Shown piece after piece: positions 17,376 to 26,624 of a DNA stretch of 61,261 nt. The stretch is from Paenibacillus popilliae ATCC 14706 (lineage in GTDB: Bacteria; Bacillota; Bacilli; Paenibacillales; Paenibacillaceae). The position numbers and the translations under genes are program-made. The notes beneath the pieces were generated by a model. It did no database searches, was not told the DNA's origin, and saw only the letters and a program-made list of their open reading frames with translations. The first letter of the stretch is position 1. Each line of letters opens with the position of its first letter. The DNA is taken from assembly GCF_000315235.1 (NCBI RefSeq), contig NZ_BALG01000289.1:1-61261 (forward strand). The letters run 5' to 3'.

Positions 17376-19259
17376 TCATCCTATTTGTGTTGGAAGTTCT
17401 TCCGTCCTAAAACAGGCCTCTTCTTGTTCCGTCAGCAATTCGTAGACGAGAACCGGCTCCGATTTGCCCTTCAGCTTGAGAAGCCCTACCTCGGACATCT
17501 TGAACCGGCTGCCAAGGCGGCGCACCGTTTCTTCTCCGACAAGCACCTGTCCCGGCTTGGCTTGGGATTCTAAGCGGGCGGCGGTGTTAACCGTGTCACC
17601 AATCGCCGTGTAATCGAGCCGGAGCGCTTCTGAGCCGATATTGCCGACGATCGCTTCGCCGCTCTGGATCCCGATGCCGAACTGAACGGCGATATCCTTC
17701 ACTGCCAACGTTTGCTTCAATAGCTCGGCCCGTCTTACCAAGCTTAAGGCGGCTTGGAGCGCATGTTCTTCATGCCGTTCCAGTGGATAGGGAGCGCCGA
17801 AGATTGCCATGACGCCATCGCCGATGAACTTATCCAGCGTCCCCTGGTGGCAGAAGATGACGTCGGCGCAGGCATGCAAATATTGATTGAGCACCTGGAT
17901 CGTCTCCTCCGGGGCCAACCGTTCGGAGAGTGGAGTGAACCCTCGAATATCAATGAACATGACGGTAATATCGCAGCGCGTTCCGCCGACCCGAATCGGC
18001 TCCCTGGAACGCAACAGATCCGTTACGACAGCGGGCGACACGTACCGCCCGAACAGCTCTTCCACCTGCTGGCGCGCCTGCCACTCCTCCCGGCTGCGAT
18101 AGACGACAAGCAGTGTATAGGAGGCAGTCATCCCGCATATTTCCGTGAAATACGGAATGAATACCGAGCCGGTCTCATAGACCGCGATCCAGAGCAAAGT
18201 ATATATGCTGGCGAGCAGCAGCACGCATCCTGCCCCCATCCGGACCCGATTCCCGCACCAAGCGGCAGCGGCAATACCAACTGCGAGCGCGAACACGTTC
18301 CAGCCGAAGAGAGCTTCCTTATAGAAGCGCCCCTCCATGAGCGATTGAACCATATTCGCATGGATCTCCACGCCGTGGAGCGTCATTGTCCGACTGAGCG
18401 GCGTCATATGCTTGTCGCTGAGCGAGGTCGCATACGGACCGATGAGGACCGTCGTGTCTTTGTAATACTCCGCATCGACGGCGCCGGTCAGCACATCGAT
18501 GAACGACTGGCGATCGTATCCGTTCAGTTCGCTCTCTCCATAACCGTAAGCGGATGTAAAGAAATCGGTTGCCACTTGATGCCGGGCGTCCGTCGGAATC
18601 AGCTTGTCCCCCCGCAGCCAAACCTGCTTCTTCTCTTCCCAACGGATTCTTTCCCCTTCGGGCAGCATCCGGTTCGCGAGCAGTACGTCGAGCGATGGAA
18701 TCAGTTCGCCATTCTTGCCGCGCAGCCCGAGCGTCATATGCCGGACGACTCCGTCCGGATCGGGAAGCACATTCACATGGCCCAGTTGCTCCTCCCGCAC
18801 ATGGAGAGAAGCGGTCGGCCGATCGACGCGATTGACGAGCAGCGCTTCCCCGTTAGGCTGACGGGATTGCAAGGTGACCTGCACCGGCAGGTAGACTTGG
18901 GGATAGCGCTGCAACTGTTCGGACAGCAGCGCATCATCCTGCTCATCCGCAGCCGGATCGATGAGAAGCAGGTCCAGCGCCACCGACTTGGCTCCCGCTT
19001 CCATCAGGTTCTTGATCATATCTGCATATACGCTGCGCGGCCAAGGAAATGGCCCCAACTGATTCAAGGACTCTTCGTCAATCGCGATAATTTTGATCCG
19101 ATCGTCGGGAGCCTGCTCCGCCACGCTCTTGGTGCGCAGCGCATCACGAAGAGCATCCTCCGCCATCTGGAACGTGCCCCCGTTTCCGTAGCAATACATA
19201 TACACCGCAATGATGGTGACGAGGGCCGCGATACCAAGCGGAACTCCGTAATTCTTCAT
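17376..19259 (-). CDS. CHASE2-domain class III adenylate cyclase
   Basis: Membrane receptor cyclase of 627 residues. After an N-terminal helix (8-23) comes an extracytoplasmic CHASE2 domain (about 35-312), then three membrane helices (about 318-334, 341-360 and 366-386) and a short linker ending RYVSPAVV. The catalytic domain (427-610) has both metal-binding Asp (D437 in FIDIRGF, D481 in KFIGDGV), adenine-contacting Lys477, and Asn558/Arg562 for the transition state. Thr551 stands where class IIIa enzymes have Asp, the class IIIb pattern, a subgroup often stimulated by bicarbonate. The product is predicted to be cAMP. ATG 19259 follows a GGGGAGGG SD; the frame is open 13 codons upstream. First gene of the operon. 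Confidence 0.88.
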   Translation of the reverse strand: MKNYGVPLGIAALVTIIAVYMYCYGNGGTFQMAEDALRDALRTKSVAEQAPDDRIKIIAIDEESLNQLGPFPWPRSVYADMIKNLMEAGAKSVALDLLLIDPAADEQDDALLSEQLQRYPQVYLPVQVTLQSRQPNGEALLVNRVDRPTASLHVREEQLGHVNVLPDPDGVVRHMTLGLRGKNGELIPSLDVLLANRMLPEGERIRWEEKKQVWLRGDKLIPTDARHQVATDFFTSAYGYGESELNGYDRQSFIDVLTGAVDAEYYKDTTVLIGPYATSLSDKHMTPLSRTMTLHGVEIHANMVQSLMEGRFYKEALFGWNVFALAVGIAAAAWCGNRVRMGAGCVLLLASIYTLLWIAVYETGSVFIPYFTEICGMTASYTLLVVYRSREEWQARQQVEELFGRYVSPAVVTDLLRSREPIRVGGTRCDITVMFIDIRGFTPLSERLAPEETIQVLNQYLHACADVIFCHQGTLDKFIGDGVMAIFGAPYPLERHEEHALQAALSLVRRAELLKQTLAVKDIAVQFGIGIQSGEAIVGNIGSEALRLDYTAIGDTVNTAARLESQAKPGQVLVGEETVRRLGSRFKMSEVGLLKLKGKSEPVLVYELLTEQEEACFRTEELPTQIG

Positions 19260-19453
19260 CCCAGCCCTCCCCTGGTTGCCAAAATAAAAACGGTCCATCT
19301 TTTCAAGTGTTTAACTATAACATTGTAGAACGAGAAATGCATTCTTGGCAATGTCACTGACCCCGCTCGGTTTGCTTGTAGCGAAGCCGTTGTGAAAAGA
19401 AAAAGCCTGCCAGTTTACATGAATTTTATACCTATAGAAATCTTGCCATAAAT

Positions 19454-19479
19454 AAAAAAATCCCCGCTCTATGCAGGGA
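19454..19479 (-). terminator. Rho-independent terminator of fer
   Basis: On the minus strand TCCCTGC-ATAGA-GCGGGGA forms a 7-bp stem (one G-U pair) with a 5-base loop, followed by seven Ts (19460-19454). It lies 30 bases after the ferredoxin stop codon. Confidence 0.8.
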
Positions 19480-19508
19480 CGAGCTCACTCTATGTTGATG
19501 CGACGCAG

Positions 19509-19760
<252 letters not shown>

Positions 19761-19792
19761 TCAGAACAGTTCGTCATGGTTCCTCCGTAATT

Positions 19793-19821
19793 AATATAAT
19801 ACAAACAGGGTTCAAATTCAA
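19793..19821 (-). promoter_or_regulatory. Sigma-A-type promoter of fer
   Basis: On the minus strand TTGAAT (19821-19816) and TATATT (19798-19793) are separated by 17 bases. The -35 element overlaps the last codons of dinB. A start near 19786 would give a leader of about 45 bases before the fer ATG. Confidence 0.6.
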
Positions 19822-21119
19822 ACGAAATCCTCGCCTTTATCGCGTCTCACGCGGATTTCCGATGCCGGGGCAGCATGAATCGGAGCCGAAGGATCGTCTC
19901 CCAGCATGCCCAAAGTGACGAGCGCGTTCTCCCCGTACTTGTCCCGGATCTGGTCCATCACCTGGATTAACCGCTCCCGCTTCGGCTGCTGCTCGAAGTC
20001 GAATAAATCGAGTTGAATCGCCGCTGCCTCCTTCGCTACCATGTTCTGTCCCGTAATTCCGAGCAGCCGTATCGGCCGATCCTCCGGCCAATGCTGCTTA
20101 TACAAGCGCCATGCTTCTTCCAGCAGGTAAGCCGCATCGTCGGTTGGCGATTCCATCGTCACCGATCGCGTAATCGTCTTCATCTCCGGCGTGCGGATCG
20201 TGATCTGAACGGTCTGCGCCATCAGTCGCTGGCTGCGCATGCGGCGGGCCACTTGATCGGCAAGATAGAGCAGCACACGGCGGACATCCTCCTTCGCGGT
20301 CACATCTTGCGGCAATGTCGTCGTATGTCCGACAGACTTGTTCGGCCCCCGTTCCGGGCGAACAGGGCCTTCATCCACCCCGTTCGCCGCCCGCTTCATC
20401 CAGTGGCCCTGGACGCCGAACAACGAGACGAGACGGTCTTCATCCGTGTGCGCCAGCTCGCCAATGGTGCGGATGCCCGATCGCGAGAGCTTCATGGCCG
20501 TCTTCTGGCCAATGCCGAACAGTTCGCCGCACGGCCTGTTCCAGAGCAGCTTCGGCACATCCCGGATGCGGAGCACCGTGATGCCGTTCGGCTTCTTCAT
20601 ATCCGAAGCCATCTTCGCCAGCAACTTGTTCGGCGCGATGCCGATCGAGCATGGCAGCGACAGTTCTCCGCGGATGCGCTGCTGCAGCTCGTTCGCGATC
20701 TCAAGCGGCGTGCCGAATAACTTCGAGCCGCTAATATCCAAATAGCATTCGTCAATGGAGACGACTTCAACCAACGGGGTATAATCACGCGCAATAGCAA
20801 TAAATGCCTGTGAGTAACGCCGATACAGATAGAAATCCGGGCGAATCAAGACAAGCTGGGGACATAGGCGCAACGCCTGCTTCACGAGCATGCCGGTGCG
20901 GACGCCTCTTTGCCGGGCCGCATAGGAGCAAGTAACAATAATCCCTTTGCGCAGCTCGATGCTGCCCGCGACGGCCGTCGGCTTGCCCCGATACGTCTTT
21001 GGATCCTCGGCTTCATGAACAGAACAATAGAACGCGTTCATATCCACATGGAGGATGACACGACGCTTCGGCGGTTCATGTCGCTCAACCCGGTTACGTG
21101 CCTCTTCCTTATCGCCCAT
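19818..21119 (-). CDS. dinB: DNA polymerase IV (Y family)
   Basis: Translesion DNA polymerase of 433 residues. Catalytic carboxylates are in HVDMNAFYCSVHE (near residue 24) and VSIDECYLDISG (near 127). The helix-hairpin-helix thumb (GELFGIGQKTAMKL) and little-finger domain (about 250-360) follow. The C-terminal extension QLDLFDFE resembles the QLxLF-type beta-clamp binding motif of these polymerases. ATG with the SD GAAAGGGGAGAG. No LexA-type box was seen just upstream, but I only read the nearby bases. Confidence 0.93.
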   Translation of the reverse strand: MGDKEEARNRVERHEPPKRRVILHVDMNAFYCSVHEAEDPKTYRGKPTAVAGSIELRKGIIVTCSYAARQRGVRTGMLVKQALRLCPQLVLIRPDFYLYRRYSQAFIAIARDYTPLVEVVSIDECYLDISGSKLFGTPLEIANELQQRIRGELSLPCSIGIAPNKLLAKMASDMKKPNGITVLRIRDVPKLLWNRPCGELFGIGQKTAMKLSRSGIRTIGELAHTDEDRLVSLFGVQGHWMKRAANGVDEGPVRPERGPNKSVGHTTTLPQDVTAKEDVRRVLLYLADQVARRMRSQRLMAQTVQITIRTPEMKTITRSVTMESPTDDAAYLLEEAWRLYKQHWPEDRPIRLLGITGQNMVAKEAAAIQLDLFDFEQQPKRERLIQVMDQIRDKYGENALVTLGMLGDDPSAPIHAAPASEIRVRRDKGEDFV

Positions 21120-21465
21120 TTCTCTCCCCTTTCTTCCTAGATGGAAGTGTCCAACTACTCATGTCGGCAATAACTCCGATCCAGAACAACTGTTCCAGTA
21201 CATTTTACTGCTTTCTTAACGCCAATACAACCGGACAATGATTGTACGTCTTTCTTTTGGATGTGATAATTAGGAAAAATATAGTTTTCGGACTATATCG
21301 TCCGTGCACGAAATTAAGGGGGTTCGAGCTGGACACCTTAGGGACTCAATACTGTGTTCTTCGAAGGCTACTAACATTATCCCGAGTACGCTGGCGACTG
21401 GAACACACGCGGAACCGTTCATCTTCGCTTCCTAATAAAATGCTCGTCGAGTCATCGGCCGATCG

Positions 21466-21714
21466 TTTGTCCATTCCGAAGCGATCGTGAAGCTGAATAT
21501 TGGCAATGAGACCGTGTACATGGCTTACGAAAGCAGCGGTTCGGTGGATGCGCTTGACAACGCGCTTCGCAAAGCGTCCGCCCGCCACTACCCTTTTTTA
21601 AGATATGCATTCACCGAATATAAAGTACGTATATTGGACGAGAATGATACGACAGCCGCCAAGGTGAGGGTGCTCATCGAGTCGACCGATTCCCAACATA
21701 CCTGGAGCTCGAGC
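21466..21714 (+). pseudogene. cimA: Citramalate/2-isopropylmalate synthase C-terminal remnant
   Basis: The plus-strand frame reads EAIVKLNIGNETVYMAYESS, then VDALDNALRKASARHYPFL, then EYKVRILDENDTTAAKVRVL and IESTDSQHTWSS. This matches the LeuA-dimer regulatory domain of citramalate synthase (CimA), with its closing TW segment cut off. No start codon, TIM-barrel domain or downstream part exists: upstream bases have stops and after 21714 the match stops at the resA end. It is a decayed fragment about 83 codons long, not a working gene. The rest of the 600-base gap 21120-21719 shows no recognisable gene. Confidence 0.7.
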
Positions 21715-21719
21715 CGGTC

Positions 21720-22283
21720 TCATTCTATCACCTTTTCGATGGCCTTCTCCAATTCCTTCAGCGGGCGCAGCCCGATGAAGAACTCCCGGATGACACCGTT
21801 TTTGTCGATCAAAATATTGGTCGGAAAGGCAATGCCGTTATACAGCTTATAGGCCTCTCCCTTCTCGTCCCACAGCACCGGGCTGACCATGTGGTAGTCG
21901 TTCACGAACTCCTTTGCTTTCTCCTTTGTATCATAATTCGACACATTGACCGATAGAAGATTCAATTTATCCTTATATTTGGCGTGCAATTTGACAAGAT
22001 CGGGCGCTTCTGCCTGGCATGGCGTGCACCAGGAAGCCCAGAAATTCAAGAAGATCGGTTTATCCTGCTTGCCGCCCACCTTATATTTAGTTCCTTCGGT
22101 CGTTTCCAGCGTGAACGACGGCGCCAGCTTCCCCATTTGGGGTCCTGTCTCCACCGGCAGAGCGCTCCCGCCCGCGCCTTGCTTCATTTCGGTCGAAGAG
22201 GTGGGAGACGGGCTTAGATTCTGCCACACGCCGAAGAGAATGAACAGCACGCCAACAATAAGCACGCCTGCACTTTTTTTCAT
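21720..22283 (-). CDS. Thiol-disulfide oxidoreductase, ResA/TlpA family
   Basis: Membrane-anchored extracytoplasmic thioredoxin-fold protein of 187 residues. An N-terminal anchor (about 5-21, VLIVGVLFILFGVW) is followed by a Ser/Thr/Gly linker and the fold with active site WASWCTPCQAEAP (Cys-Thr-Pro-Cys) and a cis-Pro in IAFPTNILID. It keeps exported protein thiols reduced, for example cytochrome c apoproteins in the ResA case. The ResB/ResC partners are not next to it, so a general TlpA role is equally possible. Its 3' end abuts the cimA fragment. Confidence 0.87.
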   Translation of the reverse strand: MKKSAGVLIVGVLFILFGVWQNLSPSPTSSTEMKQGAGGSALPVETGPQMGKLAPSFTLETTEGTKYKVGGKQDKPIFLNFWASWCTPCQAEAPDLVKLHAKYKDKLNLLSVNVSNYDTKEKAKEFVNDYHMVSPVLWDEKGEAYKLYNGIAFPTNILIDKNGVIREFFIGLRPLKELEKAIEKVIE

Positions 22284-22496
22284 TTACGGCTTCTCTCCTT
22301 ATATATGTTCTCGCATATATGTTCTCGTATGTTCTCGACGATATGTGCTTTTGTATGTATTATATCCTTTTTCTACATAAAATACGCTCCTTTCAGCCAT
22401 CCGCCCGCGGGTATGACTCTATCCTCCCCTGGGAATAGTAACGACGTGCTTGCAATCATTGCCCCTTTAAAAATTACGCAGGAAAGGAACCTGATC

Positions 22497-23705
22497 ATGG
22501 CCAAACAACGAAACTCCTCTCTATGGGTTGAGTATATGGCGATCGCCACCGTACCGCTTGTGCTCGTGCTGGGCAACTCCATGCTTGTTCCCATTTTACC
22601 GGAGGTCAAACGTCATCTGCATCTGACTCAACTGCAGACCAGTCTTATCATTACGTTGTTCTCCGTATCGGCGGGCCTGATTATTCCGATCGCAGGCTAC
22701 TTGTCGGATCGCTTCGGACGCAAGGCGATCATCATTCCTTCCCTCATCATATATGGGGCAGCAGGTATCGTCACCGGCCTCGGTGCGTTATGGGAATCCT
22801 ACGCCATCCTTATCGGTTTCCGTGCGGTCCAAGGGCTGGGAGCGGCAGGAACAGCCTCAATCGCGATGGCGCTGGTCGGCGATCTGTACAAGGACGCCCA
22901 GGAAAGCCAGGCTTTGGGCCTGATAGAAGCTTCCAATGGCAGCGGCAAGGTCATTAGTCCGATTCTCGGTTCGGCGCTTGCCCTGTGGACGTGGACAGCG
23001 CCCTTTTTTGCGTTTCCCGTATTTTGCGCCTTATCGCTGGTTGCAGTCATCTTCCTGATTAAGGAACCGGAACGGAAGCAGAAGCCGCAGCCGCTCACAA
23101 CATATATCCGCAACCTCGGACAAGTTTTTAGGCAGCACGGCCGCTGGCTCGTGCCTGCCTTTTTTTCCGGGGCGCTGTCTTTATTCATCCTGTTCGGTAT
23201 CCTCTTCTATTTGTCCGACACTTTGGAGGAAAAGCCATACCATTTGAAAGGCATTGTCAAAGGTCTTGTCCTTGCCATTCCGCTGCTTGGCATGGTGGCG
23301 ACCGCCTATATTACCGGTTCGCTCATCAAGAAGAACGGCGTGCTGATTCGCTGGCTCATGAATATCGGCCTGCTGCTTATGGCGGTCTCGCTTGGATGCA
23401 CGATTTTCTTCTATAAATATGTGTACGGCTTTATCGCGCTCATTACCGTGAGCAGTATTGGGACAGGCTTAGTGCTGCCATGCCTGAACACGATGATTAC
23501 CGGAACGGTGAAGAAAGCGCAGCGCGGCATGATTATATCGCTCTATAGCAGCCTTCGCTTCCTCGGAGTCGCCTTCGGACCGCCGCTATTCAGTTGGATG
23601 ATGGACAAGTCCCACCGCCTCATTTTTATCGTCGTTACGGTTCTGTCCGTCATCGCGCTTATCCTCGTGTTGTTGTTCATCAAGCCCGACAAAAAGGTGC
23701 GCTAA
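22497..23705 (+). CDS. MFS multidrug efflux transporter (ACDE/YitG-like)
   Basis: Twelve-TM MFS permease of 402 residues. The loop 2-3 motif GYLSDRFGRKAIIIPSLII is the classic DRxGRK signature, and GFRAVQGLGAAG in TM4 marks drug:H+ antiporters. The closest type I recall is the YitG/YmfD group of multidrug or siderophore exporters. The frame is open upstream from 22305, but AGGAAAGGA precedes ATG 22497 and the earlier part does not look like protein. Substrate unknown. It is divergent from resA. Confidence 0.87.
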   Translation: MAKQRNSSLWVEYMAIATVPLVLVLGNSMLVPILPEVKRHLHLTQLQTSLIITLFSVSAGLIIPIAGYLSDRFGRKAIIIPSLIIYGAAGIVTGLGALWESYAILIGFRAVQGLGAAGTASIAMALVGDLYKDAQESQALGLIEASNGSGKVISPILGSALALWTWTAPFFAFPVFCALSLVAVIFLIKEPERKQKPQPLTTYIRNLGQVFRQHGRWLVPAFFSGALSLFILFGILFYLSDTLEEKPYHLKGIVKGLVLAIPLLGMVATAYITGSLIKKNGVLIRWLMNIGLLLMAVSLGCTIFFYKYVYGFIALITVSSIGTGLVLPCLNTMITGTVKKAQRGMIISLYSSLRFLGVAFGPPLFSWMMDKSHRLIFIVVTVLSVIALILVLLFIKPDKKVR

Positions 23706-23855
23706 CCGGCTTTTTCCTATTGTTCCCGGGGAAGGATGCTCCCGGTCCTTACAAACCATTCGTTCAAAAAATTTACCTTTTCGAAAAAACGTCACGTTTG
23801 ACTGTATGGTTTGATTTTTAGTATCATAGTAATAAACAAGAGAGGTGAGGACGAT

Positions 23856-24022
23856 AGGAATAAGCCGTTCATTCGGATCGGAGAACTTCCCCGTGCAGCG
23901 AAGATACGAACTATCGTCTGTACAGCCTGGAAGCGATCGGGCGGATGAAATGTATGCTTCAAATGAAGAGAGAAAAATATTGTGGAGCAAATCCTTTCTT
24001 GATAAGAACAATCATTTCATGA
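23856..24022 (+). pseudogene. MerR-family regulator remnant
   Basis: A decayed regulator. The frame first reads NKPFIRIGELPRAAKIR, the first helix of a MerR DNA-binding domain, then without the recognition helix shifts to NYRLYSLEAIGRMK, the later part of the same domain. So about 20-25 residues are deleted at the joint, with a frame change. The expected start codon is AGG instead of ATG, 8 or so bases after GAGGTGAG. After that the frame ends at TGA 24022. The interval 23706-24076 holds nothing else I can support. Confidence 0.65.
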
Positions 24023-24076
24023 TGTGACAGGTCCAGAATAAGCTCTGAGGATCTGTACTGGATAGGGGGTAACCAT

Positions 24077-24760
24077 ATGTCTTTATTTCATCCTATGAAT
24101 TTTTTAATTTTTATTGCTCTTGGAATCTCGATCTGGGCCCAATTCCGCGTTAAGGGAACGTTCAACCGCTACGCGGAAGTACAGGCCATCAGCGGCATGA
24201 CCGGCTACGAAGCGGCTCGGCGCTTGCTTGATGCGAACGGATTGCATAACGTTCCGATCGAGCCGGTGCAGGGAGCCTTGACCGACCACTATGATCCGAT
24301 TCATCGGGTCGTCCGGCTGTCCGAGCCTGTCTATTACGAGAGCTCGATCTCGGCCATCTCGGTCGCATGCCACGAGGTCGGCCATGCGATTCAGCATCAG
24401 CAATCGTACCCGATGCTCGTACTGCGGCACCGCATCTTCCCGCTCGTCAATCTGACGTCAGGTGCTGCACCGTTCCTCATCATTGCCGGGCTGCTGTTTC
24501 AATGGTCGAACTTGCTCCTCGTCGGGATTTTGTTCTTCTCGGCCGCCGTACTGTTCCAACTCGTCACGCTGCCGGTCGAGTTCAACGCCAGCAACCGGGC
24601 GAGAGAGCTGATGGTGTCCGAAGGCTTCATTACGAATGAAGAGGAACGCGGCGTCGCCAAAGTATTGAACGCTGCCGCTCTGACATACGTTGCGGCCGCC
24701 CTCATCTCGCTTCTTGAACTGCTCAAGTTCATTATGATTTTTGCGAACAACCGGGATTAA
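24077..24760 (+). CDS. yugP: Zinc metallopeptidase YugP family (Zn_peptidase_2)
   Basis: Integral membrane protein of 227 residues. An N-terminal membrane helix (1-17) precedes a cytosolic or membrane-adjacent domain with the zinc motif ACHEVGHAIQHQ near residue 98, then three membrane helices (about 125-145, 150-175 and 195-220) and NRARELMVSEGFI between them. The HExxH arrangement plus helices is typical of PF04298. The substrate is unknown. An AGGGGG SD precedes ATG 24077. Confidence 0.9.
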   Translation: MSLFHPMNFLIFIALGISIWAQFRVKGTFNRYAEVQAISGMTGYEAARRLLDANGLHNVPIEPVQGALTDHYDPIHRVVRLSEPVYYESSISAISVACHEVGHAIQHQQSYPMLVLRHRIFPLVNLTSGAAPFLIIAGLLFQWSNLLLVGILFFSAAVLFQLVTLPVEFNASNRARELMVSEGFITNEEERGVAKVLNAAALTYVAAALISLLELLKFIMIFANNRD

Positions 24761-24783
24761 TCCCGCTACTAATTATTATTACA

Positions 24784-24821
24784 ACAGCCCCTACCCCTGC
24801 GAAGCAGAAGGAAGGGGCTGT
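24784..24821 (+). terminator. Hairpin after yugP
   Basis: ACAGCCCCT (24784-24792) pairs with AGGGGCTGT (24813-24821). There is no strong T run after it. It lies between convergent yugP and the LysR gene and could serve both. Confidence 0.45.
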
Positions 24822-24848
24822 TCCATGTGCCGTCGGCTTCCGGCACGG

Positions 24849-25799
24849 CTACTGCAGCTCAAGCTCATCTGGCGCTGAGTCCGGCTTCCCCGGCCCGCTG
24901 ACACCGCCCTCGTGTCCCCTAAAATATTGCAGCAAAAAGGTATGGAAGGTCTGCGCGACCAGCGGCAGCTTCTCGTCGATACGGCGAATAAGCCCGATGG
25001 AACGCGTGACCACCGGATCGATCACCTTTATGCGGGCCGGCTGAAGCTCCGATGTATGCTGGAGCGCCATATCCGGCAGCAGGCTGACTCCCATGCCGGC
25101 GGCCACGAGGCCTCGAATCGTCTCCGTCTCTTCCCCTTCGAAGCCGATATGCGGCGTGAAGCCTGCCTTCTTGCAAGCATCCCAAACGATCAGCCGCAGC
25201 GAATAACCGGGGCTGAACATGACGAACGTCTCTTCCTTTAACTGCTTCAGTGAAATCGTGTCCTCCCGGGCCAACGGATGGTTCGGCGGAAGGATGGCGA
25301 GCAATTCCTCGCTCAGGACAATCTCCCCGGTTACCATGTCGCTTTCCTTCGGATAGGGGGAGATGAAGGCGAGATCGACTTCGCCGGATACGATGTCCCG
25401 AATAAGAGACGGGTACATGCCCTGCTTGAACCGGAACTTCACATTCGGGTACTCCTTCCGGAACTCGGCCACCAGCTTCGGAATCAGATGAATCCCCAAG
25501 CTGTGCGGAAATCCGATTCGGATCTCTCCCAGTTCCGGATGCATGAATTCCTGCACCTCTTGAATTGCACGCTCCAGATCCTTCAGCACCACTTCCGCCC
25601 GGCTGCAGAACAACTGCCCTACCGGCGTCAGTTGGAGGTTGCGCCCTTTCTGAAGAAACAGCTTGACGCCAAGCTCCTCCTCTAGCTGGTGAATCTGTCG
25701 GCTTACGGCAGACTGGGCGACATGAAGCTCCTCCGCTGCCTGCGTCACATGCTCCTTTTGGGCTACCTTCACGAAGTACAACAATTGCCTAAGTTCCAC
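24849..25799 (-). CDS. LysR-family transcriptional regulator
   Basis: DNA-binding regulator of 316 residues. The N-terminal winged helix-turn-helix (residues 1-60) shows TQAAEELHVAQSAVSRQIHQ, and the substrate-binding domain (about 88-295) has LGEIRIGFPHSLGIHLIP and the usual inducer cleft. It starts at GTG 25799, eight bases after GGAGCGAG. The closest general type is GltC/AlsR-like; the inducer is unknown. The next gene (rhomboid) is co-oriented upstream, so no divergent target gene is apparent. Confidence 0.87.
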   Translation of the reverse strand: MELRQLLYFVKVAQKEHVTQAAEELHVAQSAVSRQIHQLEEELGVKLFLQKGRNLQLTPVGQLFCSRAEVVLKDLERAIQEVQEFMHPELGEIRIGFPHSLGIHLIPKLVAEFRKEYPNVKFRFKQGMYPSLIRDIVSGEVDLAFISPYPKESDMVTGEIVLSEELLAILPPNHPLAREDTISLKQLKEETFVMFSPGYSLRLIVWDACKKAGFTPHIGFEGEETETIRGLVAAGMGVSLLPDMALQHTSELQPARIKVIDPVVTRSIGLIRRIDEKLPLVAQTFHTFLLQYFRGHEGGVSGPGKPDSAPDELELQ

Positions 25800-25854
25800 G
25801 ATTCTCTCGCTCCGTTCTACTCAATAATACAATTGTCGGGTGCATTGCCAGCCG

Positions 25855-26454
25855 TTACGATCGAACGCGCTGGAGTACGGCATACAACACGAATCCGGCC
25901 GCCATTCCGCCCAAATGGGCGCTCCAACTGATGCCAGTAATGACGAACGACTGCACAATCCCGATACCGAGAATAATCATTATTGTCTTCCGTGATGCCT
26001 GGTCGAGCGCCCACCGTTGAAAAATGGCTATGAACAGATAGGCTCCGTATACGCCATAAATCGCGCCTGAAGCTCCTACGGCCAACGTCCCCCATTCGGA
26101 TAGGTACAAGGCCGCCGCATTGCCTAGCAGGCCGCTCAGCAGATACAGCACAGCATATTTGAATGAGCCGAGGATCCGTTCCATCGGCGGCGCGAACACA
26201 AAGAGCGAGAACATATTGAATAAGAGATGCTGGAAACCGGAATGCAGGAACATCGCGGTCGCCAGCCGCCAAGTCTCGCTTGCATACGGCTCCCACTTCA
26301 AGACGGCACCGAAGCGGAACAGGGTCATGTCGTCCTGACTTCCCCCATTCAACGCGAGCACGATGAACATCGCCACATTCGCGATAATGAGGAGCGTCGT
26401 TACCGGGAACTGCTTGATATAACTTCGCCAATTTTCATATCGGATAAATATCAC
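25855..26454 (-). CDS. Rhomboid-family intramembrane serine protease
   Basis: Six-TM protease of 199 residues that cuts substrates within the membrane. Catalytic Ser is in VGASGAIYGVYG near residue 128 and catalytic His in SAHLGGMAAGF near residue 182. HSGFQHLLFNMFSLFVF supplies the conserved His/Asn of TM2. It lacks the tetratricopeptide part of B. subtilis GluP. The substrate is unknown. Its stop codon is 55 bases before the LysR start. Confidence 0.9.
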   Translation of the reverse strand: MIFIRYENWRSYIKQFPVTTLLIIANVAMFIVLALNGGSQDDMTLFRFGAVLKWEPYASETWRLATAMFLHSGFQHLLFNMFSLFVFAPPMERILGSFKYAVLYLLSGLLGNAAALYLSEWGTLAVGASGAIYGVYGAYLFIAIFQRWALDQASRKTIMIILGIGIVQSFVITGISWSAHLGGMAAGFVLYAVLQRVRS

Positions 26455-26561
26455 AGGTAATCTCTTCCTCTCTCTGACGCCGGATTGAACTCTCCAATCG
26501 TTCTCATGGATACGGGGAACCTATCGCGAGCGGACATTGGACAATCGTACAAGCCAAGCTT

Positions 26562-26567
26562 TATAAT
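26562..26567 (+). promoter_or_regulatory. Likely -10 element of tpx promoter
   Basis: TATAAT at 26562-26567 lies 57 bases before the tpx ATG. A TTGGACA stretch upstream (about 26537-26543) could be the -35 element, with a slightly long spacer. Confidence 0.45.
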
Positions 26568-26624
26568 GAAAAATAAGGTAAATCTCTATAGGTTTATGTT
26601 GCAGTATTGAAGGAGGCTAACTAT

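Noticed and set aside
17754-19328. 524-codon plus-strand open frame
   Set aside because: Fully antisense to the CHASE2 cyclase, whose domains and catalytic residues are unmistakable. No recognisable protein features.
21242-21490. 82-codon plus-strand frame in the 21120-21719 gap
   Set aside because: No SD, odd composition, and it overlaps the cimA relic in a different frame.
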